Assembly: GCF_001927285.1 (NCBI RefSeq)
Contig: NZ_MSIG01000017.1
Coordinates: 1-64,000, forward strand
DNA: 64,000 bases
From: Mongoliimonas terrestris
GTDB lineage: Bacteria; Pseudomonadota; Alphaproteobacteria; Rhizobiales; Pleomorphomonadaceae
Direction: 5' to 3'
Shown: positions 43,513 through 52,603 of the stretch, piece by piece
Numbering within the stretch: the first letter of the stretch is position 1
How the letters are laid out: every line of letters begins with the position of its first letter
Translations under genes and position numbers: made by a program
The notes under the pieces: model-generated
What the model saw: the letters and a program-made list of their open reading frames with translations, nothing else
Told to the model about the DNA's origin: nothing
The model's database searches: none

Positions 43513-44928
43513 ATGTACGACTTCGACATGATCGTGATCGGCAGCGGCCCCGCCGGGCGCCGCGCCGCCGTGCAGAGCGCCAAGCTGAACCGCACCGTGC
43601 TGGTGGTCGAGAAGGGCCGCCGGGTCGGCGGCGTCTCGGTCCACACCGGCACCATCCCGTCGAAGACGCTCCGCGAGACGGTGCTCAACCTCTCCGGCTG
43701 GCGCGAACGCGGCTTCTACGGCCGCGCCTACCGGGTCAAGCAGGAGATCGACGCCGAGGACCTGAAGGTGCGGCTGCGCAAGACCCTCGACCACGAGGTG
43801 GAGGTTCTGGAGCACCAGTTCAGCCGCAACGCGGTGCGCTGCACCAGCGGCGAGGCGCGCTTCGTCGGCCCGCACGAGGTGGAGGTGGTCAGCGAGGTCG
43901 GCGACCGGCGGATCTACACGGCCGCCCACGTGCTGATCGCCTGCGGCACCCGCCCGCACCGGCCCGATCACGTGCCCTTCGACGGGGCGGTGGTGTTCGA
44001 CAGCGACGAGATCCTCGACATCCCGCGCCTGCCACGCAGCCTCACGGTGATCGGCGCCGGCGTGATCGGCACCGAATACGCCACCATCTTCTCCGCCCTC
44101 GACGTGGCGGTGACCCTGGTGGACGGCCGCTCCACCATCCTGGATTTCATCGACAAGGAACTGATCGACGAGTTCCTCCACGATCTGCGCGACCGCAACG
44201 TCTCCGTCCGCCTCGGCGCCTCGGTTTCGTCCATTGAGATCCAGGGCGGCCAGGCGGTGACGCGCCTTGCCGGCGGGCGGGTGATCCAGAGCGACATGCT
44301 GCTCTATGCCGCCGGGCGCACCGGCGCCACCGACCGGCTGAACCTGGAGGCCGCCGGCGTCGTCACCGACGAGCGCGGGCGGATCGCCGTGGAGCCGGCG
44401 ACCATGCGCACCAGCGTCCCGCATATCTACGCGGCCGGCGATGTGATCGGCTTCCCGAGCCTCGCCTCCACCAGCATGGAGCAGGGCCGCGTCGCCGCCT
44501 GCCACGCCTTCGGGCTGGAGCCGCCGCCGCCGCCGGAGTTTTTCCCCTACGGCATCTACGCGGTGCCGGAGATCTCCACCGTCGGCATGTCCGAGGAGGA
44601 GGTGCGCAAGCGCGACATCCCGTACGAGGTCGGCATCGCCCGCCTCCGGGAGACCTCTCGCGGCCACATCATGGGGCTCAACAGCGGGATGATGAAGATG
44701 ATCTTCTCCACCCGCACCCGCCGCCTCCTCGGCGTCCACATCGTCGGCGAGGGGGCGACCGAACTCATCCACATCGGCCAGGCGGTGCTCAACCTGAAGG
44801 GCACCATCGACTACTTCATCGAGAACACATTCAACTATCCGACTCTCGCTGAGGCCTACAAGATCGCCGGTCTTGACGCCTGGAATCGCATGTCGCGCTA
44901 CACGGTGCCCGACAAGCAGCCGGTGTAG
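43513..44928 (+). CDS. sthA: soluble (Si-specific) NAD(P)+ transhydrogenase
   Basis: 471-residue flavoprotein of the pyridine nucleotide-disulfide family that equilibrates NADPH and NADH. The FAD motif GSGPAGRRAAVQSAKLNRTV starts near residue 11, and the NAD(P) motif GAGVIGTEYATIF is central. The segment HTGTIPSKTLRE replaces the CxxxxC redox disulfide of lipoamide dehydrogenase, which is diagnostic for SthA. AAGDVIGFPSLA binds FAD, and the C-terminal dimerisation domain ends with VNYPTLAEAYKIAG-like NTFNYPTLAEAYKIAG. Transcribed alone. Confidence 0.95.
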   Translation: MYDFDMIVIGSGPAGRRAAVQSAKLNRTVLVVEKGRRVGGVSVHTGTIPSKTLRETVLNLSGWRERGFYGRAYRVKQEIDAEDLKVRLRKTLDHEVEVLEHQFSRNAVRCTSGEARFVGPHEVEVVSEVGDRRIYTAAHVLIACGTRPHRPDHVPFDGAVVFDSDEILDIPRLPRSLTVIGAGVIGTEYATIFSALDVAVTLVDGRSTILDFIDKELIDEFLHDLRDRNVSVRLGASVSSIEIQGGQAVTRLAGGRVIQSDMLLYAAGRTGATDRLNLEAAGVVTDERGRIAVEPATMRTSVPHIYAAGDVIGFPSLASTSMEQGRVAACHAFGLEPPPPPEFFPYGIYAVPEISTVGMSEEEVRKRDIPYEVGIARLRETSRGHIMGLNSGMMKMIFSTRTRRLLGVHIVGEGATELIHIGQAVLNLKGTIDYFIENTFNYPTLAEAYKIAGLDAWNRMSRYTVPDKQPV

Positions 44929-45018
44929 CCTACAACCCGGCTACATGCGCCGGCTACAAGGGCTACAGACGCGGGCTACAAGCGCGACAAATGCCCCGAT
45001 GTCGCCGACAAGATGTCC

Positions 45019-45972
45019 TCATTCCCGCCGTTCGGCCGGCCTCAGCCGTCCGTGGGCGAACTGCCGCCGCTCGAAGAGGAGCACGACCACGATGGAAAGG
45101 GCGAACGGGATCAGCAGATAAAGGAGCCGGAAGACGAGGAGCGCGGCCAGCACGTCCGCCTCCCGCATCTCCGGCAGGCCGGTGAGGAAGAGCAGTTCCA
45201 GGACCCCGAGCCCGCCCGGCGCGTGGCTGAGAAGCGCCACCGAGAAGGACGTGACGAAAATCCCCAGAACCACGAAATAGCCCGGATTTCCGGCCTCCGG
45301 CAGGGCGAAGTGGATGATCGCGGCGGCCCCGATGATCTCGATCGGGGCGACCACCAGCTGCCACCCGACCACGTTCGGCCGCGGATACTGGACGACCACG
45401 CCCCAGCGATGGATCGGCGGCAGTCCTTTAAGGCTTCCCCAGACGTAGAGGGCAAGAAGCGCAAAGATGAAAACGCCCGCGCCCCGTGCAAGTCCGAGCG
45501 GCGCATCTTCCACGAACCGGCGCAAGACATGCGGCTCCAGAATCAATAGGAGCCCGATCAGCAGAACCGCGCCTATGATGAAGGTCATGGAGCAAAGCGC
45601 CACCAAAACCCCAACCTCGCCGCCGGTCAGCCCGCGGGAGGTGTAGGCCCGGTAGCGGATCACCGCGCCGGAGAGCACCGAGGCGCCGATGTTGTGGGAA
45701 AGAGCGTAGGTGGTGAAAGAGGTTAGCGCCACGAAGGGCCACGGCAGGCGGCGGCCGAGATGCATCAGCGCGACCCGGTCGTAGGCGGCGAGCGCCGCGT
45801 AGGCGACCACGGCTCCGAGGACGGAGAGCGCCCACTGGTGCGGCCGGATCGCCGCGATGCTGTCCACAAGATCGTCCAGCGAAAGGCCGCGGACCTCCTT
45901 GTAGAGCAACCAGCCCGAGAACACCGCCGCCCCGACCCCGACAACCGGCCAGATATAGTCCTTCGCCTTCAA
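45019..45972 (-). CDS. UPF0104/LPG synthase-type transmembrane protein
   Basis: 317 residues with about eight transmembrane helices. The family's conserved region SHNIGASVLSGAVIRYRAY and the late LLSHAPGGLGVLELLFL glycine/proline motif are present. This matches the flippase-like N-terminal half of MprF (lysylphosphatidylglycerol synthase) without the C-terminal transferase, so a membrane-lipid transport role is more likely than aminoacylation. The TTG at 45972 is chosen because GGAGG lies 7 nt upstream and the first helix begins directly after. An ATG 45 codons upstream would add an atypical hydrophilic leader. Confidence 0.85.
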   Translation of the reverse strand: MKAKDYIWPVVGVGAAVFSGWLLYKEVRGLSLDDLVDSIAAIRPHQWALSVLGAVVAYAALAAYDRVALMHLGRRLPWPFVALTSFTTYALSHNIGASVLSGAVIRYRAYTSRGLTGGEVGVLVALCSMTFIIGAVLLIGLLLILEPHVLRRFVEDAPLGLARGAGVFIFALLALYVWGSLKGLPPIHRWGVVVQYPRPNVVGWQLVVAPIEIIGAAAIIHFALPEAGNPGYFVVLGIFVTSFSVALLSHAPGGLGVLELLFLTGLPEMREADVLAALLVFRLLYLLIPFALSIVVVLLFERRQFAHGRLRPAERRE

Positions 45973-46196
45973 CAGGATCCCTCCAGCCGCGCGGCTGTCC
46001 GCCAACCATTCATGCGCCGTCTCACCGTCCCGCTTGTCAATCCCGAACCCTTCGGGAGAGAAAACGTTCTGTGACCCGACGCAGACGACAGGAGTCCTGC
46101 ACGGCATCCAAGAGGCAAAGGTGGGCTAGGGTCGGTATGCCTCCCGGGCCGGACCGGCTTTGAATCCTTGAAGGAATTCGGGGCCGAGGCCGCCTT

Positions 46197-46769
46197 TCAG
46201 AGCGTGGCGGCGAGGGCGCCGTACTGCTTCATCGTCGGCGTGCGAGCGCCGCGGACCGATCCGGCCGGCAGGGCGGCTGAAGCTTCCAGGTGGAGGAGTT
46301 CGGCAAGGCGGGCCCGGGCGCGGTTGACCCGGCTCTTCACCGTGCCGACGGCGACGCCGCAGATTTCGGCGGCTTCCTCGTAGGAGACGCCCATCGCGCC
46401 GACGAGCAGGATCGCCTGCCGCTGGTCCGCCTGGAGGGCGGCGAGCGCCACGGCGATCTCGCCGCCATAGACCGACCACTCCTGCTCCGGCGGCGCGGAC
46501 CCGGTGTCCACCACCCCGTCCGGCGAGATCGTCACCTCGCGGCCCCATTTGCGGAAGCCGCTGTAGAAGGTGTTCCGCATGATGGTGAAAAGCCACTGCC
46601 GAAGGGCCGTCCCTGGCGTGAACTTGTCCAGGTTCGCGTAGGCCTTCAGAAGTGTCTCCTGAACAAGATCGTCGGCGTCAGAAACATTCTGCGTCAAGGA
46701 GCGTGCAAATGCGCGAAGAGGCGGCACAAGCTTCAGGATATCGGACTTGAGCCCGTCGTGGTTCGACAT
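46197..46769 (-). CDS. ECF sigma factor, EcfG/RpoE2-like (general stress response type)
   Basis: 190 residues. Sigma region 2 contains LRAFARSLTQNVSDADDLVQ and LRQWLFTIMRNTFYSGFRK; region 4 contains YEEAAEICGVAVGTVKSRVN and RARARLAELLHL. These strings closely resemble the RpoE2/EcfG (ECF15) group that drives the alphaproteobacterial general stress response. The ATG at 46769 is chosen because a GGAAC-N16-CGTT promoter (46833-46809) would start transcription near 46802, downstream of the alternative ATG at 46805. No nepR anti-sigma or phyR gene adjoins it, which is unusual for the primary EcfG, so it may be a paralogous EcfG. Confidence 0.88.
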   Translation of the reverse strand: MSNHDGLKSDILKLVPPLRAFARSLTQNVSDADDLVQETLLKAYANLDKFTPGTALRQWLFTIMRNTFYSGFRKWGREVTISPDGVVDTGSAPPEQEWSVYGGEIAVALAALQADQRQAILLVGAMGVSYEEAAEICGVAVGTVKSRVNRARARLAELLHLEASAALPAGSVRGARTPTMKQYGALAATL

Positions 46770-46808
46770 GAGACTGACATCCGCAATCTGAATGGAAGAT
46801 GCCATGTC

Positions 46809-46833
46809 AACGTCTCAGCTTCAGTCTCGTTCC
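46809..46833 (-). promoter_or_regulatory. EcfG-type promoter of the sigma gene
   Basis: On the minus strand, GGAAC (46833-46829), 16-nt spacer, CGTT (46812-46809). It is the consensus of the EcfG/RpoE2 class, which implies positive autoregulation. Confidence 0.7.
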
Positions 46834-47317
46834 AGCCTCTGCTCATTTTCCTTTCGAAGCGCTTGGTCAGATGCGCGGTCCTCTTGTAAGTTCTAGCCCG
46901 TCGGGATCCGTTCAGGACCGCCATCCGGGGGTCTGGCGCACGTGCCGGCGGCATGGACGGAACCGGTCTAGAGCCGATCGGTCATCTGCCCACCGGACCG
47001 CGCCCAACCCCGCGTGCCATGAGCGCGCGGGGGGAATCGCAGCGGCAAAACGCACGGTCACGGCCAAGGTTCCTTTCCCAAGGCGCCTCTGTGGAGACGG
47101 CGGAGCGGGTCCGCGCCAACCGGGCTTCTCCGCAAAAGTCCAAGGCGGCCTGCGCAACCTTTCAGGGGGTCGGCCGTTCTTGGCTCGCATGCAAGCGGCC
47201 CGAACGAGACGGGGGCGGATCCGGACGGGCATCATCGTGAGATGACGCCGCCGGATCCTGGCCCATCGGCGTCGCCCGGCCCCAGCCCTTCCAGACCCGC
47301 GACGGACGCACCCTCCC
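46834..47317. other. intergenic region between the sigma factor and zinc peptidase genes
   Basis: No supported gene. It holds the upstream EcfG-type promoter at 47049-47073 and, on the minus strand, a 73-codon frame that overlaps the sigma gene start. That frame lacks the hydrophobic NepR motif and is not called. No terminator is evident. Confidence 0.5.
47049..47073 (-). promoter_or_regulatory. second EcfG-type promoter upstream of the sigma gene
   Basis: Minus strand GGAAC (47073-47069), 16-nt spacer, CGTT (47052-47049), about 280 nt upstream of the sigma start. It would yield a long leader covering a 73-codon frame of doubtful reality (46733-46954). Two such sites on the same strand in 265 bp are unlikely by chance. 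Confidence 0.5.
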
Positions 47318-48385
47318 ATGAAGCTGTTCGAATGCCAGAACTGCCGCAATCCGGTCCATTTCGAAAACACCGTTTGCGTCAACTGCGGCTTCCGCCTGGG
47401 CTATTTGCCCGAACACACCCTCCTCAGCGCGGTCGAGCCCGACGGCGACGCCTTCACGGCGCTCGGCGACCGCAGCCGCCCCTACGTCTTCTGCGACAAC
47501 GCCGGCTATGACGCCTGCAACTGGCTGGTCCCGGCGGGCGAAGACACCACGCTCTGCATCGCCTGCCGGCACAACCGCACGGTCCCGGACCTCACGGTCG
47601 ATTCCAACCTTGCAAGTTGGCGGAAGATGGAACTGGCCAAGCACCACCTCTTCTACTCGCTGCTCCGCTGGCGCCTGCCGATGCCGGACCGCACCGAGGA
47701 CCCGGAGGAGGGGCTGGCCTTCGACTTCCTGGCCGACGTGACCGCACCGGACGGCACCGTGGAGCGGGTGCTGACCGGCCACGACGCCGGCCTCATCACC
47801 ATCAACATCGCCGAGGCGGACGACGCCGAGCGCGAGGCGCGGCGCACCGCCATGATGGAGCCCTACCGCACGCTGCTCGGCCATTTCCGCCACGAGGTGG
47901 GGCACTACTACTGGGACCGCCTGGTCCGCGACCGCGGCAACGTGGACCAGTTCCGCGCGCTCTTCGGCGACGAGAGCCGCGACTACGGCGAGGCGCTGCA
48001 GACCCACTATACCAACGGTCCGCCGGCCGACTGGCGGCAGAGCTTCATCAGCACCTACGCCACCGCCCACCCCTGGGAAGACTTCGCCGAGACCTGGGCG
48101 CACTACATCCACATGGTGGACGCCCTGGAGACCGCACGCGCCTTCGGCCTGAAGATCCGGCCGCGCATCCGCAACGCGGAGGACCTCGCGGGGGAGGTGG
48201 ATTTCCAGCCCTACGCGGCGGCGAACGCCCAGGATCTCGTCGACGCCTGGGTGCCGCTCACGGTCGCCATCAATAGCCTCAACCGCTCCATGGGCCAGCC
48301 GGACCTCTATCCGTTCGTGCTCTCCGTGCCGGTGATGGAGAAGCTGCAGTTCATCCACGAGATCGTCCACCAGCCACCGGCCTGA
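47318..48385 (+). CDS. zinc-ribbon putative metallopeptidase (DUF2248/COG4307 type)
   Basis: 355 residues. An N-terminal zinc ribbon has C6-x2-C9 and C20-x2-C23, and further cysteines occur in FCDNAGYDACNW and CIACRHNR. The catalytic motif HEVGHYYWDRL (near residues 192-202) and the downstream DFAETWAHYIHMVD suggest a gluzincin-like site. The family is annotated zinc-binding metallopeptidase; no substrate is established to my knowledge. It is divergent from the EcfG-like sigma gene and 115 nt upstream of the molybdopterin oxidoreductase. Confidence 0.88.
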   Translation: MKLFECQNCRNPVHFENTVCVNCGFRLGYLPEHTLLSAVEPDGDAFTALGDRSRPYVFCDNAGYDACNWLVPAGEDTTLCIACRHNRTVPDLTVDSNLASWRKMELAKHHLFYSLLRWRLPMPDRTEDPEEGLAFDFLADVTAPDGTVERVLTGHDAGLITINIAEADDAEREARRTAMMEPYRTLLGHFRHEVGHYYWDRLVRDRGNVDQFRALFGDESRDYGEALQTHYTNGPPADWRQSFISTYATAHPWEDFAETWAHYIHMVDALETARAFGLKIRPRIRNAEDLAGEVDFQPYAAANAQDLVDAWVPLTVAINSLNRSMGQPDLYPFVLSVPVMEKLQFIHEIVHQPPA

Positions 48386-48500
48386 TGCCGCGTCGATCGA
48401 TGTCGCCGGGAACGATCGGCGGGCTCGTGTCTTCAAGGTTGAGACCACCGTCCGGGGCCTGCGGCCGCCGGGCGGTCGCCCGCGACGAGAGGACAGCCCC

Positions 48501-50807
48501 ATGAGCCAGCCCGACGACACCGACTTCTCCCCCTACGAGGGTCCGGCCGGCGGCTGGGGGTCGCTGAAATCCGTCAGTCACATCCTGGTGGAGGAAGGCG
48601 ACATCGCGCGGGCGGGCGTGGCGCTCCTGAAGCAGAACAAGCCGGACGGCTTCATGTGCGTGTCCTGCGCCTGGGCCAAGCCGGCCGAGCCCCGGGCGGC
48701 GGAGTTCTGCGAGAACGGCGCCAAGGCGACCGCCTGGGAGCTGACGACCCGGACGGTGACGCCGGCGTTCTTCGAGGCCCACACGGTCACGGAGCTGCGC
48801 ACCTGGGCCGACCACGACCTGGAGAACGCCGGACGCCTGACCGAGCCGATGCGCTACGACCGGGCGAGCGACCGCTATGTCCGCACCACCTGGGAGGAGG
48901 CCTTCACCGAGATCGGCCGCACGCTGGCGCCGATCGACCCCAAGGCGTCGGTCTTCTACGCCTCCGGCCGGGCGTCGCTGGAGACGTCCTACATGTGGTC
49001 GCTGTTCGCGCGCCAGTTCGGCTGCAACAACCTACCGGACAGCTCCAACATGTGCCACGAGAGCACGTCGGTGGCGCTGCCGAAGTCGATCGGCGTGCCC
49101 GTCGGCACCGTGACGCTGGACGACTTCGAGAAGACCGACTGCATCCTGTTCTTCGGCCAGAACGTCGGCGTCAACAGCCCGCGCATGCTCCACCAGCTGC
49201 AGGCGGCGGCCAAACGCCGGGTGCCGATCATCACCTTCAACCCCTTGAAGGAGCGCGGGCTGGAGCGCTTCACCAACCCGCAGTCGCCGGTGGAGATGAC
49301 CACCGGCCAGGACACCCGCATCTCCTCCCAGTACCACCAGCTGAAGGCAGGCGGCGACGTGGCGGTGATGATGGGGCTCGCCAAGGCGATCCTCGCCATC
49401 GACGCCGCCGACACGGCAACCGGCGGCGAACCGGTGCTCGACCGCGCCTTCATCGCCGAGCACACCGCCGGCTTCGAGCATTTCGCCGCAAAGGCGAAAG
49501 CGACCAGCTGGGAGCGAATCGAGGCGGTGAGCGGCCTCTCCCGCTCGGCGCTGGAGCGGGCGGCGGCGGTCTATGCCCGGTCGAAGGCGGTCATCCTCAT
49601 CTACGGCATGGGCCTCACCCAGCACCGCACCGGGGTGGAGAACGTGCAGATGGCCTGCAACCTCCTGTTCCTGCGCGGCAACATCGGCCGGCCGGGCGCC
49701 GGCATCTGCCCGGTGCGCGGCCATTCCAACGTGCAGGGCCAGCGCACGGTCGGCATCTCGGAAAAGCCCGACCTGGTGCCCATGGACAAGCTGAAGGCGC
49801 TCTATAATTTCGAACCGCCCATGGAGACGGGCCTCAACACCGTGGAGGCCTGCGAGGGCATCATCGACGGCGGCGTGAAGGCCTTCCTCGCGCTCGGCGG
49901 CAACTTCCTCACCGCCGTGCCGGAGACCGCCCGCATGCAGGAGGCCTGGGAGCGGCTGGACCTCACCGTGCAGATCGCCACCAAGCTCAACCGCAACCAC
50001 CTCTACAACGGTCGGGTCGCCTACCTGTTGCCGTGCCGTGGCCGGATCGAGATCGACCGGCAGGCGACGGGTCCGCAGATCGTCACCATGGAGGACTCCA
50101 CCGCCTGCATTCACGCCTCCCACGGCATCGCCGAGCCGATCGCCGATACGCTCCGCTCCGAGCCGGCGATCGTGGCGGGTCTCGCCAAGGCGACGCTCGG
50201 CGAGCGCACGACGATCCCCTGGGACGACTGGGTGGCGGACTACGGACGGGTTCGGGATGCCATCGAGGCGACCTATCCGGAGCAGTTCCGCGACTTCAAC
50301 GGGCGGATGGGACAGGCCGGCGGCTTCCACCGGCCGTTGCCGGCGCGAGACCGGGTCTGGAACACCCCCACCGGCAAGGCCACCTTCGCCACGCCGAAGA
50401 GCCTGGACGAGAACCCGGATGCGCCGGCCACCGCGCCGGACGTCCTGCAGCTCATCACGGTGCGGTCGAACGACCAGTTCAACACCACCATCTACGGCTA
50501 TGACGACCGCTTCCGCGGCATCAAAGGCACCCGCAAGGTGCTGTTGATCGGCGCCTTCGAGATGGCCCGCCTCGGCCTCCAGGACGGCGACACTATCGCG
50601 CTGGAGACCGCCGTCGACGACGGCATCCGGCGCACCGTGGAGGGTCTGACGGTGGTGCGCTACGACGTGCCGATGGGCTGCTGCGCCGGCTACTATCCGG
50701 AGTGCAACCCGCTGATCCCGCTCTGGCACCACGCCGAGGAGAGCAAGGTGCCGGCCGCCAAGTCGGTGCCGGTGCGCATCCATCGCATGGAAGCCGCAAC
50801 GGCCTGA
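48501..50807 (+). CDS. FdhF/YdeP family molybdopterin oxidoreductase
   Basis: 768-residue member of the formate dehydrogenase H-like superfamily. The N-terminus has MCVSCAWAKP and a downstream Cys (AEFCENG) instead of a full CxxCxxxC cluster motif, as usual in the YdeP branch. The molybdenum-site region reads SSNMCHESTSVALPKSIG, with a cysteine candidate ligand. The FGQNVGVNSPRMLHQL, LFLRGNIGRPGAGICPVRGH and C-terminal ITVRSNDQFNTTIYGYDDR motifs bind the bis-MGD cofactor. E. coli YdeP is linked to acid resistance, but the substrate here is unknown. Partners could be the accessory genes near 59-63 kb. Confidence 0.93.
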   Translation: MSQPDDTDFSPYEGPAGGWGSLKSVSHILVEEGDIARAGVALLKQNKPDGFMCVSCAWAKPAEPRAAEFCENGAKATAWELTTRTVTPAFFEAHTVTELRTWADHDLENAGRLTEPMRYDRASDRYVRTTWEEAFTEIGRTLAPIDPKASVFYASGRASLETSYMWSLFARQFGCNNLPDSSNMCHESTSVALPKSIGVPVGTVTLDDFEKTDCILFFGQNVGVNSPRMLHQLQAAAKRRVPIITFNPLKERGLERFTNPQSPVEMTTGQDTRISSQYHQLKAGGDVAVMMGLAKAILAIDAADTATGGEPVLDRAFIAEHTAGFEHFAAKAKATSWERIEAVSGLSRSALERAAAVYARSKAVILIYGMGLTQHRTGVENVQMACNLLFLRGNIGRPGAGICPVRGHSNVQGQRTVGISEKPDLVPMDKLKALYNFEPPMETGLNTVEACEGIIDGGVKAFLALGGNFLTAVPETARMQEAWERLDLTVQIATKLNRNHLYNGRVAYLLPCRGRIEIDRQATGPQIVTMEDSTACIHASHGIAEPIADTLRSEPAIVAGLAKATLGERTTIPWDDWVADYGRVRDAIEATYPEQFRDFNGRMGQAGGFHRPLPARDRVWNTPTGKATFATPKSLDENPDAPATAPDVLQLITVRSNDQFNTTIYGYDDRFRGIKGTRKVLLIGAFEMARLGLQDGDTIALETAVDDGIRRTVEGLTVVRYDVPMGCCAGYYPECNPLIPLWHHAEESKVPAAKSVPVRIHRMEAATA

Positions 50808-50823
50808 GGGCCCGACCAACCGG

Positions 50824-52398
50824 TCAGGAATCGAGCCGCTTCAGGACGGCGTACGCCAGGGTGGCGGGCGCCCCGGTGGCATCGAGGCTCAGCCAGGTCA
50901 TCGGGCCGAGGTCGTAGTCGGTCTGCTTGCGGGCGACTTCGGCGTTGGCGTCCGAGGCGTCGCCGACGCGCGTGTCCACTCGCGCCATCCGGGTCTCGAC
51001 GGGCGCGTCCAACCAGACGCCGCGGAAGCGCGCGCTATGGGCGGCGGCGACGGCCGCGATCGCGTCCCGCTCTTCGGGGCGCGCGTGCACCGCGTCCACC
51101 ACCACGCTCGCCCCGGCGGCGAGCACCCGGCCGGCCCGGTCGCGCAGCGCCGTGTAGACCGCGTCGGACGCCGCCTTCGTGTAGCTCTCCGGCGGCAGCG
51201 GCGCCGTTTCGGCGACACCGGCGAGCGTCTTGCGGATCACGTCGCTGCGAAGGTGCACCGCCCCGGGCGCCTTGCCGAGACGCGGCGCCAGGGCCGCCGA
51301 CACCGTGCTCTTGCCGGATCCGGAAAGGCCGCCCACCGCGACCAGCACAGGCGGGGTATCCGCCAGGACGGTCTCGGCAAGCGCGAAATAGGTTCGCGCC
51401 TCCGCGGCGGCGCGCTCGCGCTTCTCCGGCGTGAGACTCGGCAGGGCGGCGGCCGTCACCTTGGCGCGGATGGTGGCGCGGAGGCTGAGGAAGAGCGGCA
51501 GCGCCGCGAGGCCGTCGAGATTGCGGTCGTCGGTCGCCGAAAGATAGCGGTTCAGGACCCGGTTCGCCTCGGCGACCAGCGACAGGTCGATCAGGTCCAT
51601 GATCAGGTAGGCGAGGTCGTAGAGCACGTCGCAGGTGGCGATGCCGTCGTCGAACTCGATGGCGTCGAAGAGGATGGGCGCGCCGTCGATCAGCACCACG
51701 TTGCGAAGGTGCAGGTCGCCGTGACAGCAGCGCACCAGGCCGGCCTCGCCGCGGGTGACGAGCAGCGGCCAGAGCCGCGAAAGGAGCGCCTCCATCCGGT
51801 CCGAAAGGGCGGCGGCGCGCGCCGGCGGGAAAAGGTCGGGGCTCTCGGCGAAAGCCTCGCGGTTCTGCGCCAGATAGCGGGCGAGCGACGTGGGCGAGGC
51901 CGCCGCCGGGCGGAGCGGCGCCCGGGCGTGGGCCTCCACGATCCGCCGCACCAGTGTGTCGAGCATCGCGGGCGTCAAATCGCCCCGGTCCGCCACCTTG
52001 TCGAGGGTGAGGCTCTCGTCGAAGCGGCGCATGTGGACGACCACGTCGACCACCGGCCCCTCGCCGCCGCGTTCAAGCCCGCCGTCCGCCGCCCGGGTGA
52101 TCGCCACGACACCGCGGTAGAGGCCGGGCGCGCCGGGGGCGTTGACGGCGACCTCCGCCGCGGTGGCGGCCTGGCGCAAGGCGAGGGTGGAGAAGTCCAT
52201 GAAGGGAAAGCGCACCGCCCGCTTCAGCTTGTAGGCGTCCGGCCCGGCGAGAAAGACGACCGCGCCGTGGGTATCGATCCGGACGGGCGGCGCGTCGAGG
52301 CCATGGGTCTCCGGGCGGGCGAGAAAGGCCAGCACCTCGGACTGGTCCTCCACCACATGGCCCGGGTCGCGGGCAGGCGTAGCGGCCTCGTCGGCCAT
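50824..52398 (-). CDS. bifunctional aminoglycoside phosphotransferase-like/AAA ATP-binding protein
   Basis: 524 residues. The N-terminal APH-like kinase fold carries the Brenner motif CHGDLHLRNV and the metal-binding FDAIEFDDGIATCD. The C-terminal P-loop kinase domain (from ~345) has GGLSGSGKST and RSDVIRK. This two-domain architecture is common in proteobacteria (gluconate kinase-like second half) and is not an antibiotic resistance gene by itself; small-molecule phosphorylation is inferred. GAGGAG 9 nt before the ATG at 52398 decides the start. It converges on the FdhF/YdeP gene with 16 nt between stops. Confidence 0.9.
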   Translation of the reverse strand: MADEAATPARDPGHVVEDQSEVLAFLARPETHGLDAPPVRIDTHGAVVFLAGPDAYKLKRAVRFPFMDFSTLALRQAATAAEVAVNAPGAPGLYRGVVAITRAADGGLERGGEGPVVDVVVHMRRFDESLTLDKVADRGDLTPAMLDTLVRRIVEAHARAPLRPAAASPTSLARYLAQNREAFAESPDLFPPARAAALSDRMEALLSRLWPLLVTRGEAGLVRCCHGDLHLRNVVLIDGAPILFDAIEFDDGIATCDVLYDLAYLIMDLIDLSLVAEANRVLNRYLSATDDRNLDGLAALPLFLSLRATIRAKVTAAALPSLTPEKRERAAAEARTYFALAETVLADTPPVLVAVGGLSGSGKSTVSAALAPRLGKAPGAVHLRSDVIRKTLAGVAETAPLPPESYTKAASDAVYTALRDRAGRVLAAGASVVVDAVHARPEERDAIAAVAAAHSARFRGVWLDAPVETRMARVDTRVGDASDANAEVARKQTDYDLGPMTWLSLDATGAPATLAYAVLKRLDS

Positions 52399-52603
52399 GG
52401 GCGATCTCCTCGGGAGCAGGACTGGAGCCATGTGTGCGGCAGTCTACCAGCCTGCGGATCCCGCGCCTTGCGTTGGATCAGCGGCGATAGGGATCGCCCC
52501 GCTCCTCATGCCGTCGCAATGCGTGGCTATGATGACATGGATCATCGACACGGATCGGCGTGCCTCCCTACGGTGGCGGGGTCCCATGATCGGGAGGTGC
52601 ACC

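Noticed and set aside
46733..46954. 73-codon frame upstream of the sigma gene as a nepR anti-sigma gene
   Set aside because: Lacks the conserved hydrophobic NepR core, overlaps the sigma coding start, and looks like leader sequence.
50824..52398. Aminoglycoside resistance gene
   Set aside because: The APH-like fold is fused to a P-loop kinase in a widespread housekeeping-type protein; nothing indicates drug specificity.
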